From NCBI GenBank assembly GCA_903850505.1, contig CAINLT010000306.1, positions 1-35,066 on the forward strand: a DNA stretch of 35,066 nt. Direction: 5' to 3'. This stretch comes from an uncultured Myxococcales bacterium. Its GTDB lineage: Bacteria > Myxococcota_A > UBA9042. The position numbers and the translations under genes were made by a program. The notes beneath the pieces are model-generated. The model was not told the origin of the DNA and did not search any database. It saw only the letters and a program-made list of their open reading frames with translations. Each line of letters starts with the position of its first letter. Within the stretch, counting starts at the first letter, position 1. Of the stretch, positions 1 through 9,282 are shown one piece after another.

Positions 1-510
<510 letters not shown>

Positions 511-649
511 CTCTCTCGCTCCGGACTGGATGGCCAGTCGCCTTGTCGCTCACACTCTATACACCGGCACCGGGGCGCGTCAAAGACGCATTCACTTGGA
601 CGCGGCGATCGCGCGCAGGGTTCACACACCGCGCGCTTCTCAACGTAGT

Positions 650-1255
650 TCAGGCCTTGCCCTTGCGCACCAGCACGTTGTCGACCACGCCGTACGCCTT
701 GGCCTCTTCCGCGCCCAGGTAGAAATCGCGATCGGTATCGACACGAATCTTCTCCAGCGGCTGACCGGTGTGACGCGCGACGATCTCGTTCAGGATGTTC
801 TTGGTGTAGAGCATCTCGCGCGCCTGAATGTCGATGTCCGACGCCTGACCCGAGAACCCGCCGAGCGGCTGGTGTAGCATCACGCGGCCGTGCGGCAGGA
901 TGACGCGGCGACCCTTGGTACCGGCTGACAGCAGCACCGCCGCCATCGAGGACGCTTGGCCGAGGCAAATCGTCGCGATCGGGCACTGCACGTACTGCAT
1001 CGTGTCGTAGATCGCGAGGCCCGCGTTGACCAGACCGCCCGGGCTGTTCAGGTAGATCGAGATCTCCTTGGTCGGATCCTCGCTCTCCAGGAACAGCAAC
1101 TGCGCGATCACGGCGTTGGCGACGTAGTCGTTGATCTCCGTGCCGAGGAACACGATGCGGTCCATCAGCAAACGCGAGTAGATGTCCGAGTGCCGCTCGC
1201 CGCGCGGCGTGGATTCGGTGACGATGATCGAGTCGTGAATCTTCATGGCTTCCAT
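650..1255 (-). CDS. clpP: ClpP, ATP-dependent serine protease subunit
   Basis: Proteolytic subunit of ClpXP (family S14), a double-heptamer barrel in the cytosol. With the ATG at 1255 it is 201 residues. The catalytic triad is Ser103 (in GQASSMAA), His128 (in VMLHQP) and Asp177 (in TDRDF), with the same 25- and 49-residue spacings as E. coli Ser97/His122/Asp171. An upstream in-frame GTG at 1291 is unlikely to be the start. An ATG at 1246 (198 residues) is an alternative and has a GGATGGAAG-like site before it. It lies between tig and clpX, the usual order. Confidence 0.96.
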   Translation of the reverse strand: MEAMKIHDSIIVTESTPRGERHSDIYSRLLMDRIVFLGTEINDYVANAVIAQLLFLESEDPTKEISIYLNSPGGLVNAGLAIYDTMQYVQCPIATICLGQASSMAAVLLSAGTKGRRVILPHGRVMLHQPLGGFSGQASDIDIQAREMLYTKNILNEIVARHTGQPLEKIRVDTDRDFYLGAEEAKAYGVVDNVLVRKGKA

Positions 1256-1332
1256 CCAGGCCGGCGTGCGGTCGACGCGCGTTGAGGGCACCTTGCACGC
1301 ACTGTTATAGATCCCGACTTGTGGCCGGGCGC

Positions 1333-2769
1333 TCAGCCGTGGTTGCAGTTCTCGTCGTGCACGTGCTCGCCGTGCGCGTGGTCATGACCCTCGTGATCGT
1401 GGTCATGGTCGAGGTCCAAGTCGCCTTCATCGGCCATTTCCGGCGCGGCCGGCGCCTTGGCGGCCCGCAGCGTCTTCTGCGCGCCTTCCGTATAGGTCGC
1501 CAGCTTGACCAATTCATCCATCGCCCGATCGCTGCGCACCCGACGGCGCAGTTCATCGCGACCCTGCTGGTTGCCGTACTCGCGCTTCAGGCGCTCCTGA
1601 CGCGACGGGCTCTGCGCGATCAGCTCGGCCAGCTTGGCGTCGATCGCCTCGTCGTCCGGCGCGATCTCCAGCTTGTCCGCGATCGCTTCCAGCACCAGAC
1701 CGCGGCGCAGCGCGCTCTCCGTGTTCTTCCGCATGTCGACGCGCATCTGCTGGAAGAAGCGGCCGAGGCTCTTCAGCGTCTTTTCGTCCAGGTGACCGAA
1801 CGACTGCGCCAGCTGCTGGTCGACGAGCTCGTCAACGAACGACGCCGGCAATTCGACCGTGTTGTTGGCCAGCAGGTGATCGACCGCCGCGTTCCGGCGC
1901 GCTTCCAGGTTGCGCTTGGCGGCGTCGGCGGCCACTTCTTCCGCCACGGCCGTCTTGAGCGCGGCCAGATCGGCATGGCCGAGGTCCTTGGCCAGCTCAT
2001 CGTCGACCTTCGGGATCTCGGTGCGGTGCGCCTCGGCGATCGTCAGCGTCACTTTGCGCGCTGTCAGCGTGCCTTCCGCCGGGCGATCCTCGCTGATTTC
2101 TTCGCCAACCGTCGCCTTCAGCGCCAGTTCATTGACCTCGTACGGCACGTGATCCGCACCGATCACGAAGCGGCGCTGTTCGGCCGTCTCGCGCGGCGCA
2201 TCGGCGCCTTCGTCCGTGATCGACCAGCTGCCCACGGCTTCATCGCCGCTCTGCAGGCCCGTCTCCACCGCGAGTTGCTCCGCGCGATCGCGGGCCTTCT
2301 GTTCCAGCGCTTCTTCGATGTCGTCGGCATCGGCGACGACCGTGTCCGCCGTCAGCGCCGCGCCCTCGTAGCCTGTCAGCTCCAGCGTCGGCAGCACTTC
2401 GCACATCACCTGCACGCTCAGCGGCTTGTCACGCGCCAGCTCGCCCACCGACTCGACTTCCGGACGGCCCACGGGATTCAAGCCGGTCGCCTGAATCGCC
2501 TTGAAAACCCATGCTTTCAGGATGTCGTCCAGCGCGGCGCGGCGGATTTCCACGCCGTGCATCCGCTCGATCATCGCGGCCGGCGCCTTGCCCGGACGAA
2601 AGCCGGCGACGCGCACTTTGCTGGCGTACTTGGCGGTCGTCGCCGCAAAAGCGATCGCAACCTGCGCCTGCGGCACGGCGAAACGCAGACGGCGGCGGAC
2701 CTGGCCGAGTGCTTCGACCTGTACGTCGAGGTTCGAGTTGTTCGTCTGGGCGGGCTGAGCGGCGGTCAT
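1333..2769 (-). CDS. tig: Trigger factor, ribosome-associated chaperone, with a histidine-rich C-terminal tail
   Basis: Ribosome-bound chaperone that meets nascent chains at the exit tunnel. The ATG at 2769 is chosen because GGAG lies 6 nt before it; an upstream in-frame start would only add 11 residues. The N-terminal domain carries the ribosome-docking loop GFRPGKAP. The middle PPIase (FKBP) part is strongly divergent and acidic. The C-terminal helical arms contain the family's [16 protein letters not shown] stretch. At 478 residues it is longer than the E. coli protein (432), partly because of an acidic tail whose last 25 residues hold 9 His and 1 Cys. Such a tail resembles the metal-binding tail of SlyD rather than a normal trigger factor end. 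First protein gene of the tig-clpP-clpX unit, directly behind the tRNA genes. Confidence 0.93.
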   Translation of the reverse strand: MTAAQPAQTNNSNLDVQVEALGQVRRRLRFAVPQAQVAIAFAATTAKYASKVRVAGFRPGKAPAAMIERMHGVEIRRAALDDILKAWVFKAIQATGLNPVGRPEVESVGELARDKPLSVQVMCEVLPTLELTGYEGAALTADTVVADADDIEEALEQKARDRAEQLAVETGLQSGDEAVGSWSITDEGADAPRETAEQRRFVIGADHVPYEVNELALKATVGEEISEDRPAEGTLTARKVTLTIAEAHRTEIPKVDDELAKDLGHADLAALKTAVAEEVAADAAKRNLEARRNAAVDHLLANNTVELPASFVDELVDQQLAQSFGHLDEKTLKSLGRFFQQMRVDMRKNTESALRRGLVLEAIADKLEIAPDDEAIDAKLAELIAQSPSRQERLKREYGNQQGRDELRRRVRSDRAMDELVKLATYTEGAQKTLRAAKAPAAPEMADEGDLDLDHDHDHEGHDHAHGEHVHDENCNHG

Positions 2770-2845
2770 GTCGGTCTCCGGGGCCCGCGAGCAGCGAGCC
2801 AATTCAGTGCCCGCGACGGCGAGCTGGGGGGCAGGTTCGGAACGG

Positions 2846-2926
2846 TGCGAGAAGAGGGACTCGAACCCTCACGCCAAAGGCGCCAGAACCTAAATCTGGT
2901 GCGTCTACCAATTTCGCCATTCTCGC
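2846..2926 (-). tRNA. tRNA-Leu (TAG)
   Basis: The cloverleaf reads on the minus strand. The acceptor pair is GCGAGAA/TTCTCGC with discriminator A. The anticodon stem CCAGA/TCTGG encloses loop TTTAGGT (anticodon TAG). There is a long class II variable arm (stem GCC/GGC) and a TTCGAGT T-loop. The 3' CCA is not encoded (CCG follows). It lies about 75 bp before tig on the same strand. Confidence 0.95.
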
Positions 2927-3096
2927 AGGGCTTGAACGCGGAGTTTGTCAATGCAATCAAGCGCTTCTGCGGGCTGTTCGCTGCGGCATGCGGCAGGGAG
3001 CGGCGGGTCAGACGCTGGACGCCGCAAAACCACCGGCTGCGTGTGGTTTCGTCGCGGCTGCGGCCGGCGCTGCACTGGCGTGAGGATGGTGTTGGG

Positions 3097-3169
3097 TGCC
3101 CCCTGAGTGATTCGAACACTCGACAAACGGATTAAGAGTCCGCTGCTCTACCAACTGAGCTAAGGGGGC
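3097..3169 (-). tRNA. tRNA-Lys (CTT)
   Basis: The minus-strand cloverleaf has acceptor GCCCCCT/AGGGGGC, D-arm GCTC/GAGC, anticodon loop CTCTTAA (anticodon CTT), T-arm GAGTG/CACTC with loop TTCGAAT, and discriminator A. CCA is not encoded. Confidence 0.95.
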
Positions 3170-3240
3170 GTAGGAGAACCGGATTCGTCGCCTTTGACGC
3201 CGATGTACGCATCGACAACGCGCTGGGCGTTGCGGATTGG

Positions 3241-3314
3241 CGCGCCCGGCAGGATTCGAACCTGCGACCTGCGGATTCGAAGTCCGATGCTCTATCCAGC
3301 TGAGCTACAGGCGC
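3241..3314 (-). tRNA. tRNA-Arg (TCG)
   Basis: The minus-strand cloverleaf has acceptor GCGCCTG/CGGGCGC, D-arm GCTC/GAGC, anticodon loop CTTCGAA (anticodon TCG), T-arm GCAGG/CCTGC and discriminator G. Here the 3' CCA is encoded (3238-3240), unlike in the other three tRNAs of this cluster. Confidence 0.95.
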
Positions 3315-3551
3315 ATCTGACCACAAGTGCGTGTTCAGCGCGGTTTGGGCATGCCCTGAGAGGCGTGCGACCGCGCGTTCTGCCGCGACGAAGCGTTCTG
3401 TCATCGGGTCGCCCGCTGAGGGCCGGTCGACCGTCTCGCACACCGTCGCCGCACAGGCAACGGTTCAGAAACCAGTCCTCGGGTCGTCGACCGGAGGACT
3501 TGCGGGCTCCAGGCTTGTGGCACATTGGCCAAAAGCACTGTGACCGCGCGG

Positions 3552-3625
3552 GGTGAGTGATGGGGCTTGAACCCATGACATCGGGAATCACAATCCCGCG
3601 CTCTACCAGCTGAGCTACACCCACC
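3552..3625 (-). tRNA. tRNA-His (GTG)
   Basis: The minus-strand cloverleaf has acceptor GTGGGTG/CACTCAC, anticodon loop TTGTGAT (anticodon GTG) and T-arm ATGGG/CCCAT. The hallmark extra G(-1) at 3625 faces discriminator C73 at 3552. CCA is not encoded. It is the first gene after the promoter at 3639-3666, so it probably heads the His-Arg-Lys-Leu transcript. Confidence 0.95.
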
Positions 3626-3638
3626 GCTGGCGCGCGGC

Positions 3639-3666
3639 AGGATAGCCGATCCGCTCGCTGTGTCAA
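3639..3666 (-). promoter_or_regulatory. Sigma-70-type promoter of the tRNA cluster
   Basis: On the minus strand a perfect -35 TTGACA (3661-3666) and a -10 TATCCT (3639-3644) are separated by 16 bp. The -10 ends 13 bp before the 5' end of tRNA-His. The run of same-strand genes behind it (four tRNAs, tig, clpP, clpX) could be read at least partly from here. Confidence 0.65.
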
Positions 3667-3794
3667 GCTGGTGACTTGGCTGAGTCGCTGCGAGGGCCGG
3701 GCCCCGACGTTCAGGCGCGCTTGTTCACGCAACCGTGACGCCAGAATCGCGCCGATCTGTTAGGCTCTTCGCCCGGTTAGCCCGGGAGTTTGTC

Positions 3795-4280
3795 ATGAGC
3801 CTCGATTACCCCGTTACTGCCGCCGTCCGCGTCCTTCGCCAGCACGGTGTCCCCTTCACGCCCCTGACCTACGCCTACGTCGATCGCGGCGGCACCGCGC
3901 ATAGCGCCCAGGCCTTGGGCGTCGACGAGCACCACGTCGTCAAAACCCTGATTTTTGAAGATGAAACTGCCAGACCGCTGGTCATCCTCCAGCATGGCGA
4001 TCGCGCTGTCTCGACCAAAGCCGTTGCGGCCGCGATCGGTGTGCGGCTCGTGCGGCCCTGTGCGCCGGAACTGGCGCAAAGACACAGCGGTTATTTGGTT
4101 GGCGGCACGTCCCCGTTCGGTCTGAAGAAGTCGCTGCCGGTGTACGTCGAGCGCTCCATCCTCGGGCTACCGCAGATCTACTTGAATGGCGGCAAGCGCG
4201 GTTTCCTCGTGGCGATCGCGCCGCGCGAGCTCGTGCGCGTGCTCGAGGCCAAGCCGATCGAAGCGGCGGTCGATCCGTAG
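3795..4280 (+). CDS. ybaK: YbaK/EbsC-type aminoacyl-tRNA deacylase
   Basis: A 161-residue protein of the YbaK/ProX family, free-standing editing enzymes that hydrolyse mischarged Cys-tRNA(Pro). Family marks seen: the conserved Lys50 in VVKTLIFE, the GGTSPFGLKK segment and the closing NGGKRGFLVAIAP segment. The ATG at 3795 has GGGAG 8 nt before it; an in-frame extension upstream to 3735 has no ribosome site. The gene is alone, divergent from the tRNA cluster and convergent with rplS. A weak -10 (TAGGCT, 3761-3766) is visible without a clear -35. The exact tRNA specificity cannot be read from sequence. Confidence 0.88.
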   Translation: MSLDYPVTAAVRVLRQHGVPFTPLTYAYVDRGGTAHSAQALGVDEHHVVKTLIFEDETARPLVILQHGDRAVSTKAVAAAIGVRLVRPCAPELAQRHSGYLVGGTSPFGLKKSLPVYVERSILGLPQIYLNGGKRGFLVAIAPRELVRVLEAKPIEAAVDP

Positions 4281-4320
4281 CCACCGCCGATCCCCAGCCG
4301 ATCCGGCGGCAAAAATGCCA

Positions 4321-4351
4321 GCGGCGGCCGGAACTGAATCCTGGCCGCCGC
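4321..4351 (-). terminator. Probable terminator of the rplS operon
   Basis: A perfect 9-bp inverted repeat GCGGCGGCC/GGCCGCCGC with a 13-nt loop lies 20 bp beyond the rplS stop codon. On the minus strand a run of five T follows a few bases after the stem. It sits between two convergent genes, so it could also stop ybaK transcripts. The T-run is short and slightly displaced. Confidence 0.45.
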
Positions 4352-4371
4352 CGACTCCACACCGAGAAGAA

Positions 4372-4731
4372 CTAGTACTGCTCTTCGATTTTCTTGAGCT
4401 TCGCGGCCTTGCCCTGCAGTTCGCGCAGGAAGTAGACCTTCGCGCGGCGGACCTTGCCGGACGACAGCACTTCCATCTTGAGCAGGCGCGGGCTGTGCAT
4501 CGGGAAGATGCGCTCGACGCCGATGCCGTTGGAGATCTTGCGGACGGTGAACGTCGCGTCGACGCCCTGGCCGGCGGACTTGCGGAGGACGACGCCTTCG
4601 TAGATCTGCACGCGCTCTTTTTCGCCTTCAATGATGCGGCCGTGGACGCGCACGGTGTCGCCGGTCGAGAAGGACGGAAGGTCGAAGCGCAGGTGGCCGC
4701 TCTGGACGTAGGAAATGAGGCTGTTCATCAT
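4372..4731 (-). CDS. rplS: 50S ribosomal protein L19
   Basis: Ribosomal protein L19 at the 30S-50S interface, 119 residues (family about 115). The family segments [19 protein letters not shown] and [10 protein letters not shown] are present, as is the basic C-terminal end [14 protein letters not shown]. Two ATGs stand side by side; the one at 4731 has GGAG 6 nt before it. It is the last gene of the long minus-strand operon, separated from the methyltransferase gene by 142 bp that contain a strong RNA hairpin, and followed by a terminator-like stem. Confidence 0.96.
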   Translation of the reverse strand: MMNSLISYVQSGHLRFDLPSFSTGDTVRVHGRIIEGEKERVQIYEGVVLRKSAGQGVDATFTVRKISNGIGVERIFPMHSPRLLKMEVLSSGKVRRAKVYFLRELQGKAAKLKKIEEQY

Positions 4732-4828
4732 GACTGACTCCGTTGGCAACGCCTTGGCATTGCGGAACTTTCAGGTGGGCAGCGGTACACGGTGGGTTGC
4801 CCCGGCGGTGTGTACTTGCCTCCGCTTG

Positions 4829-4862
4829 GACGCCGCAGTCTCGCTTCTCAGCGTGCGGCGTC
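4829..4862 (-). promoter_or_regulatory. Strong RNA hairpin in the rplS leader
   Basis: In the minus-strand transcript, GACGCCGCA pairs with TGCGGCGTC (9 bp). Inside, CGCT/AGCG closes a GAGA (GNRA-type) tetraloop, with a 4-nt AGAC bulge on the 3' side. It starts 11 nt after the methyltransferase stop codon and 98 nt before rplS. No U-run follows, so it is not a classic terminator. It could protect or punctuate the mRNA, or act as a ribosomal-protein leader; that role is inference. Confidence 0.5.
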
Positions 4863-4873
4863 TTGAGGCCGGC

Positions 4874-5470
4874 TCAGCGGGATTCGCCGAGCAGCCGATC
4901 CAGTGCAATCGCCACAGCGGCGCGCACTGAAAGGTGATTGTACGCGCCATCCGGGTCCCCGATCCGTGGATCGCGGAGAATCGGCGGCAGGCGCAAGTCC
5001 GCGGTATCGATGAGCTCTTGCGTCATGCCCCAACCAGTCCCAAAGACCAGCAGCAGCGGACGCCCATCGACGCCACCCGTTTGCAGGAGTTTTTGCCGGA
5101 GACCGACAAAATCCGCATTGGGCGCGCGCATTTGCGCTCCCGTGACGGCCACCACTGGCGCGCGGCCAGTCTGGTGTTCAATCGCCGTCACGGCGTCTTG
5201 CAGCGTAGCGACCGCGGTCACTCGGCGCAGGGCATCGGCGCGCCGCTCGTGCGACGAACCCTCACCCTGCGTCCAATGGCCCAGCACTTGGCCGACCATT
5301 CGCTGCTGCAGCAACACCGGAGTCACAACGAAAACGCTGTCAACTCCGTACGTTCGACCTGACCGCGCGAAGTCGTGCAGGTCAACGTTGGTGATCGCTG
5401 TCGTTACAACCTCCCCGCGCCGGTTATGCACGGGATGGTGAACGAGGGCCAAGAAGATAGAGGTTTGCAT
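4874..5470 (-). CDS. SPOUT-type RNA methyltransferase (PF09936 family)
   Basis: A 198-residue protein of the PF09936 family, predicted SAM-dependent RNA methyltransferases that often sit between trmD and rplS in deltaproteobacteria. Family marks: an N-terminal FLALVHHPVHNRRGEVVTTA-type opening, DLHDFARSGRTYGV, the QVLGHWTQG segment, and a C-terminal knot region with LLLVFGTGWGM and YNHLSVRAAVAIALDRL. The ATG at 5470 matches the family start; no good ribosome site precedes it, and a TTG at 5491 is the alternative. It is 75 bp downstream of trmD. The RNA target is unknown. Confidence 0.85.
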   Translation of the reverse strand: MQTSIFLALVHHPVHNRRGEVVTTAITNVDLHDFARSGRTYGVDSVFVVTPVLLQQRMVGQVLGHWTQGEGSSHERRADALRRVTAVATLQDAVTAIEHQTGRAPVVAVTGAQMRAPNADFVGLRQKLLQTGGVDGRPLLLVFGTGWGMTQELIDTADLRLPPILRDPRIGDPDGAYNHLSVRAAVAIALDRLLGESR

Positions 5471-5545
5471 GAAAAAGTCAAGCGCGATCAAGACCTGCGC
5501 GCGGTGGGAGGATAGGGGCTGCGGCCGTTGGACGCAATCTCCGGG

Positions 5546-6220
5546 TCAATCTTTGAGCAGTTCGGGTCGCATCTCGCGGGTGCGCGCCACGCGCTGCGCC
5601 AGCCGCCACTTGGCGATCGCCGCGTGATTGCCGGACAGCAGGACGTCGGGCACCGTCTGACCTTCGAAATCGCGCGGCCGCGTGAACTGTGGATACTCCA
5701 GCAGGCCATCGGCGAACGACTCCTCCGCCAGCGAATCCGCGTTGCCGATCACACCCGGCAGCAGGCGCGCCACCGCCTCAATCACCACCATCGCCGCGAC
5801 TTCGCCGCCGTTGAGGACGAAGTCGCCGATCGAGATCACGTCATCGACGTGCTGCTCGATCCGGTGGTCAAAACCCTCATAGCGACCGCAAATCAGCGTC
5901 AGGCCAGGCAGTTGCGCCCACTCGTGGGCCAGTTTCTGGTCGAACTTGCGGCCGGACGGGCTCAGCAGGATCTTGCGCGATCCCGCCGGCACGACCGCGC
6001 GCAAGCACTTGACCAGAGGGTCAGGTTTGAGCACGAGCCCGGCGCCACCGCCAAAAGGCGCATCGTCCACGGTGCTGTGGCGATCGGTCGCGAATTCCCG
6101 CCAGTTGTGCAGTTCCAGGTCGATCGTCTGCGCTTCCAAGGCCTTGCCGATCAGGCTCTCTTGCCGCAGGCCGTCAAACAGCGCCGGAAACAACGTGAGG
6201 ACGTCAAAGCGATAGCTCAC
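5546..6220 (-). CDS. trmD: tRNA (guanine-N1)-methyltransferase TrmD
   Basis: Makes m1G37 in tRNAs reading C-starting codons; a SPOUT (knotted) enzyme acting as a dimer. 224 residues from a GTG start that overlaps the rimM stop by 4 nt (GTGA). The start is supported by the family opening SYRFDVLTLFP and by GGAAAG upstream. Visible family motifs are LSPSGRKFDQ, ICGRYEGFDHRI, the SAM-binding knot ISIGDFVLNGGE, and LEYPQFTRPRDFEG followed by PDVLLSGNH. Gene order rimM-trmD is conserved in bacteria. Confidence 0.97.
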   Translation of the reverse strand: MSYRFDVLTLFPALFDGLRQESLIGKALEAQTIDLELHNWREFATDRHSTVDDAPFGGGAGLVLKPDPLVKCLRAVVPAGSRKILLSPSGRKFDQKLAHEWAQLPGLTLICGRYEGFDHRIEQHVDDVISIGDFVLNGGEVAAMVVIEAVARLLPGVIGNADSLAEESFADGLLEYPQFTRPRDFEGQTVPDVLLSGNHAAIAKWRLAQRVARTREMRPELLKD

Positions 6221-6795
6221 CGGTCTTTCCAGTCGTCGATGTCGCGGACGACCAGGATGCCTTTGTGCCGGCCCATTTCCGTGATCGCGTCCGCATTCAC
6301 CGGAATCATCGCGGCCGCGCCGGAATTCAGGGAAATTTCCAGCACGTCCGCCGGCGTCTCCAGCAGCGCGCGCACCACGCCCACGGGCTTGCGCGTCGCG
6401 TCGTCGAGCACCGTCGCGCCAATGAGCTCGTGGATGTAGAACTCGTCCGCGTCGGCGTCCGGCAGCTCCGTCTGGTCGACCGCAAGCACGGCGTGCGTCA
6501 GCTTGGCGGCCATGTCGCGATCGTCGACGCCCACCAGCGCCGCCGTCGGCATCGGCAGGATGTCGCGAAAGCTCGCCAACTCGATGAGCACCGCTGGCTT
6601 GCCGGGCAGCCACGCGCGCAACTTCTGGCCTTTTTGCCAGATGTCGCTCTCCGGGTTGTAGACCTGCAGCCGCAGCTCGCCTTTGAGGCCATGCGGGCGG
6701 CCGATTTTGCCGACTTCGATCCAGATCGCGTCCGGGTCCACCTTGCCGACGCTGCCGGGCAAGGGCTCAATTGTCTTGGTATGATTGTCCGTCAC
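6217..6795 (-). CDS. rimM: Ribosome maturation factor RimM
   Basis: A 16S rRNA processing and 30S maturation factor that binds S19, 192 residues. The N-terminal RimM barrel has VGKIGRPHGLKGELRL; the C-terminal PRC-barrel has EFYIHELIGATV and MIPVNADAI. A GTG start overlaps the gpsA stop by 4 nt, and the stop overlaps trmD by 4 nt, so the three genes are translationally coupled. rpsP, often next to rimM, is not in this window; gpsA takes its place. Confidence 0.95.
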   Translation of the reverse strand: MTDNHTKTIEPLPGSVGKVDPDAIWIEVGKIGRPHGLKGELRLQVYNPESDIWQKGQKLRAWLPGKPAVLIELASFRDILPMPTAALVGVDDRDMAAKLTHAVLAVDQTELPDADADEFYIHELIGATVLDDATRKPVGVVRALLETPADVLEISLNSGAAAMIPVNADAITEMGRHKGILVVRDIDDWKDR

Positions 6796-7808
6796 AGTAC
6801 GAGTTCATCCTTCAGGGAGCGCGTCATCAGCGCGTTGAGTGCGTCCATCGGTGCCAGACCTTCGTGCACGACGCGGTAGGTATTTTCAATGATAGGCACG
6901 TCGACGCCAAGTTGCTGCGCCAGGCGGAAGGCTGACCGGCTGGTCAGGACGCCTTCGGCGACTGCTGTCATCGAATTCAGGATTTCGGTCATCGACTCGC
7001 CGCGGCCCAGGCGCAGGCCGACGGTGCGGTTGCGGCTCAAGTCGCCGGTGCAGGTCAGCACGAGATCGCCAATGCCGGCGAGGCCTTGCATCGTCAGCGG
7101 ATTGCCGCCCTTCTTGACCGCGAGCCGCGTGATCTCCGCCAACCCGCGCGTGATCAAGCCAGCGCGGGCGTTGTGGCCAAAGCCCAAACCGTCGGAAGCG
7201 CCCGTCGCGATCGCCATGACGTTCTTCAGCGCGCCGCCCATCTCGACGCCGATGACGTCGTTGGTGGCGTAGCAGCGGAACCGATCGGTCGAGAGCTCCT
7301 GCTGGAGGAACCGCGCGAGGTTGCGGTCGACCGATGCGATCGTCACGGCGGTGGGCGAGCCGATCGCCACTTCCGCGGCAAACGACGGACCGGACAGGTA
7401 CGCCAGCGAGCTCTTGAGCCGCCGCGGCAAGACGCGCTCAAAAATCTCGTTCACCGTCTCCAGGCTCTCATTGTCGATGCCCTTGGAGCACGAGACGATC
7501 GCCTGCTCGTCGCTCAGCATCGGCGCCATCTGCTGGGCCAGACGCGCGACGTGGGGCGTGGGCATCACGGTCAGGATGATGCGCGCGGACTTGACGCAGT
7601 ATTCCAGATCGCCCGACGCCTCGAGGCCCTTGGGCAGCACGTGGCCCGGAAAGAACCGTTTGTTCTCAAAGTGTTCGTTGACGTCGTGGACCACGTCCGG
7701 CTCGTACGCCCAGAGGCGCGTCCGCAGGCCCTTGCGCGCGGCATGCATCGCGAGCGCGGTTCCCCAGGCGCCTGCGCCGACGACGGCAACGTCAATCTGT
7801 TCGCTCAT
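6792..7808 (-). CDS. gpsA: Glycerol-3-phosphate dehydrogenase [NAD(P)+]
   Basis: Reduces dihydroxyacetone phosphate to sn-glycerol-3-phosphate for phospholipid synthesis; cytosolic, 338 residues. The N-terminal Rossmann fold opens with VVGAGAWGTALA. The SCSKGID loop carries Lys109, and the catalytic Lys195 stands in GGALKNV. The signature LVLTCTGDLSRNR is present. The ATG has GAGG 5 nt upstream. Its stop overlaps rimM, tying lipid precursor supply to a translation operon. Confidence 0.97.
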   Translation of the reverse strand: MSEQIDVAVVGAGAWGTALAMHAARKGLRTRLWAYEPDVVHDVNEHFENKRFFPGHVLPKGLEASGDLEYCVKSARIILTVMPTPHVARLAQQMAPMLSDEQAIVSCSKGIDNESLETVNEIFERVLPRRLKSSLAYLSGPSFAAEVAIGSPTAVTIASVDRNLARFLQQELSTDRFRCYATNDVIGVEMGGALKNVMAIATGASDGLGFGHNARAGLITRGLAEITRLAVKKGGNPLTMQGLAGIGDLVLTCTGDLSRNRTVGLRLGRGESMTEILNSMTAVAEGVLTSRSAFRLAQQLGVDVPIIENTYRVVHEGLAPMDALNALMTRSLKDELVL

Positions 7809-7815
7809 GGGAACC

Positions 7816-9270
7816 TCACGTGTCGAACAGGTCGCGCAGGCTGCGATCTGTGCCCGCCGATCGGCAGCGTTTGCGCGCCCACTCGCGGAGCGCCTTGACC
7901 TGCGGCTCGTAGGTTTCCACGAAAGGCACGGTCTTGGAAAGCGCCGCGGCGATGTCTTCCGTCGTCAGCTGCCGATTGTCCGACCAGCACTGCGCCAGCG
8001 CCTCGATGACGCCTTGCTCCACTTCAGCGCCCGTCAGGCGATCGGCGACCTGCGCGAGCTTGTCGAGGTCAAAGTCCTGTGGCCGCCGTCCCGAGCGCGC
8101 CAGGCAAATCGACAGGATCTCGCGACGCACGTGCGGATCGGGCGTGTCGACAAAAAACGTCTCGTCAAATCGACCCTTGCGCAGCAGCTCAGCGGGCAGG
8201 TGGTCGACACGGTTGGCCGTCGCGGCCACGAACACGCCGCGCTGTTCGCCCAGCCACGTCAGCATCGTGCCGAGGAGGCGCCCGCCGGCTTCCGACGGAC
8301 TTGTCGCCGCCGTCGCGAACGCCTTGTCGATCTCGTCCAGCCACAGGACCGCCGGTGCCATCGCCTCGGCGATCTGCAGCGCCCGCCGCAGCGGCTCATC
8401 GGGCGCGCCGCCCGACGCGTACAGCCGACCGAGGTCCAGACGCGCGAGCGGCACGCCGAGCGCCGACGCCGTCGCCTTCGCTACCAGCGACTTGCCGCAT
8501 CCCTGCACGCCGATGACCAGCACGCCCTTGGGCTTGGGCAGGCCAAACGCCTGCGCTGCCGGCTCCAGCGCCCGCTTGCGCCGCAACAGCCACGCCTTCA
8601 GCGCCTCCAGACCGCCGACTTCCGAGAGGTTGGGCACGTTGTCGATGACTTCCAGCACGCCTTCCGCCGCGACCAGATCGCGCTTTTCCGCCTGCAGGAG
8701 CGCCAGCGTGCTCGCGGGATCGCCCGCGCTGATCCGCGCCCGCCGCAGCGCCCGCCGCGCCTGACCAAGCCCCAGCCCCGCCAGCGCCTGCGCTGCCGCA
8801 TCGATGAGCCGCGGGTCATTGGCCATCGGCGTCCCGCGCAATGCCGCCACGCACAGCGGTTTCAGCACTTCAGGACCGGGCAGCGGCAGGTGCAGCACCA
8901 CGCGCTCGCGCGCCAGTTCCGGGCACGGCACGTCGATCGGCGCCAGCAAGCCCACCACGTGACCGCCGCGCTCCACGTCCTCCAGCTTCTCCGCGAGCAG
9001 CCGGACAAAAGACTGCGACGTCCAGAGCTTGTGACCGTCCGGCAGCAACAGCAGGGTCGGGCGATCGCGCTTGTCGAGGCTCGACACGGCCTGAGCGGCG
9101 ATTTCTTCCAGCGATTGCCTCCCGACTTTGACCACTTCCGCGGCGAGGCCGGAATGCGCTGCCGCCGCGATCATGGTTCGCTGGGCGTCCGCCAAATCCG
9201 CCGCGACGAGGCTGAGCAACGGATACCGCGCGCCAAGACGTTCTGCGACTGCTGCCCAAGTGTGCGTCAT
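7816..9270 (-). CDS. Ycf46-like AAA+ ATPase
   Basis: A 484-residue AAA+ ATPase close to the Ycf46 family known from cyanobacteria and plastids. The N-terminal ~200 residues form a divergent region with LLLLPDGH. The AAA+ module holds Walker A GVQGCGKS (254-261), Walker B VLWLDEID (308-315), the sensor segment VFVAATAN and the Arg-finger region LLRKGRFDE. A short C-terminal helical lid contains LTGAEVEQGVIEAL. Substrates of this family are not established. It lies 12 bp after the NtrC-type regulator and 7 bp before gpsA, so it is co-transcribed with both. Confidence 0.83.
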   Translation of the reverse strand: MTHTWAAVAERLGARYPLLSLVAADLADAQRTMIAAAAHSGLAAEVVKVGRQSLEEIAAQAVSSLDKRDRPTLLLLPDGHKLWTSQSFVRLLAEKLEDVERGGHVVGLLAPIDVPCPELARERVVLHLPLPGPEVLKPLCVAALRGTPMANDPRLIDAAAQALAGLGLGQARRALRRARISAGDPASTLALLQAEKRDLVAAEGVLEVIDNVPNLSEVGGLEALKAWLLRRKRALEPAAQAFGLPKPKGVLVIGVQGCGKSLVAKATASALGVPLARLDLGRLYASGGAPDEPLRRALQIAEAMAPAVLWLDEIDKAFATAATSPSEAGGRLLGTMLTWLGEQRGVFVAATANRVDHLPAELLRKGRFDETFFVDTPDPHVRREILSICLARSGRRPQDFDLDKLAQVADRLTGAEVEQGVIEALAQCWSDNRQLTTEDIAAALSKTVPFVETYEPQVKALREWARKRCRSAGTDRSLRDLFDT

Positions 9271-9282
9271 CTCTGCCTTGTG

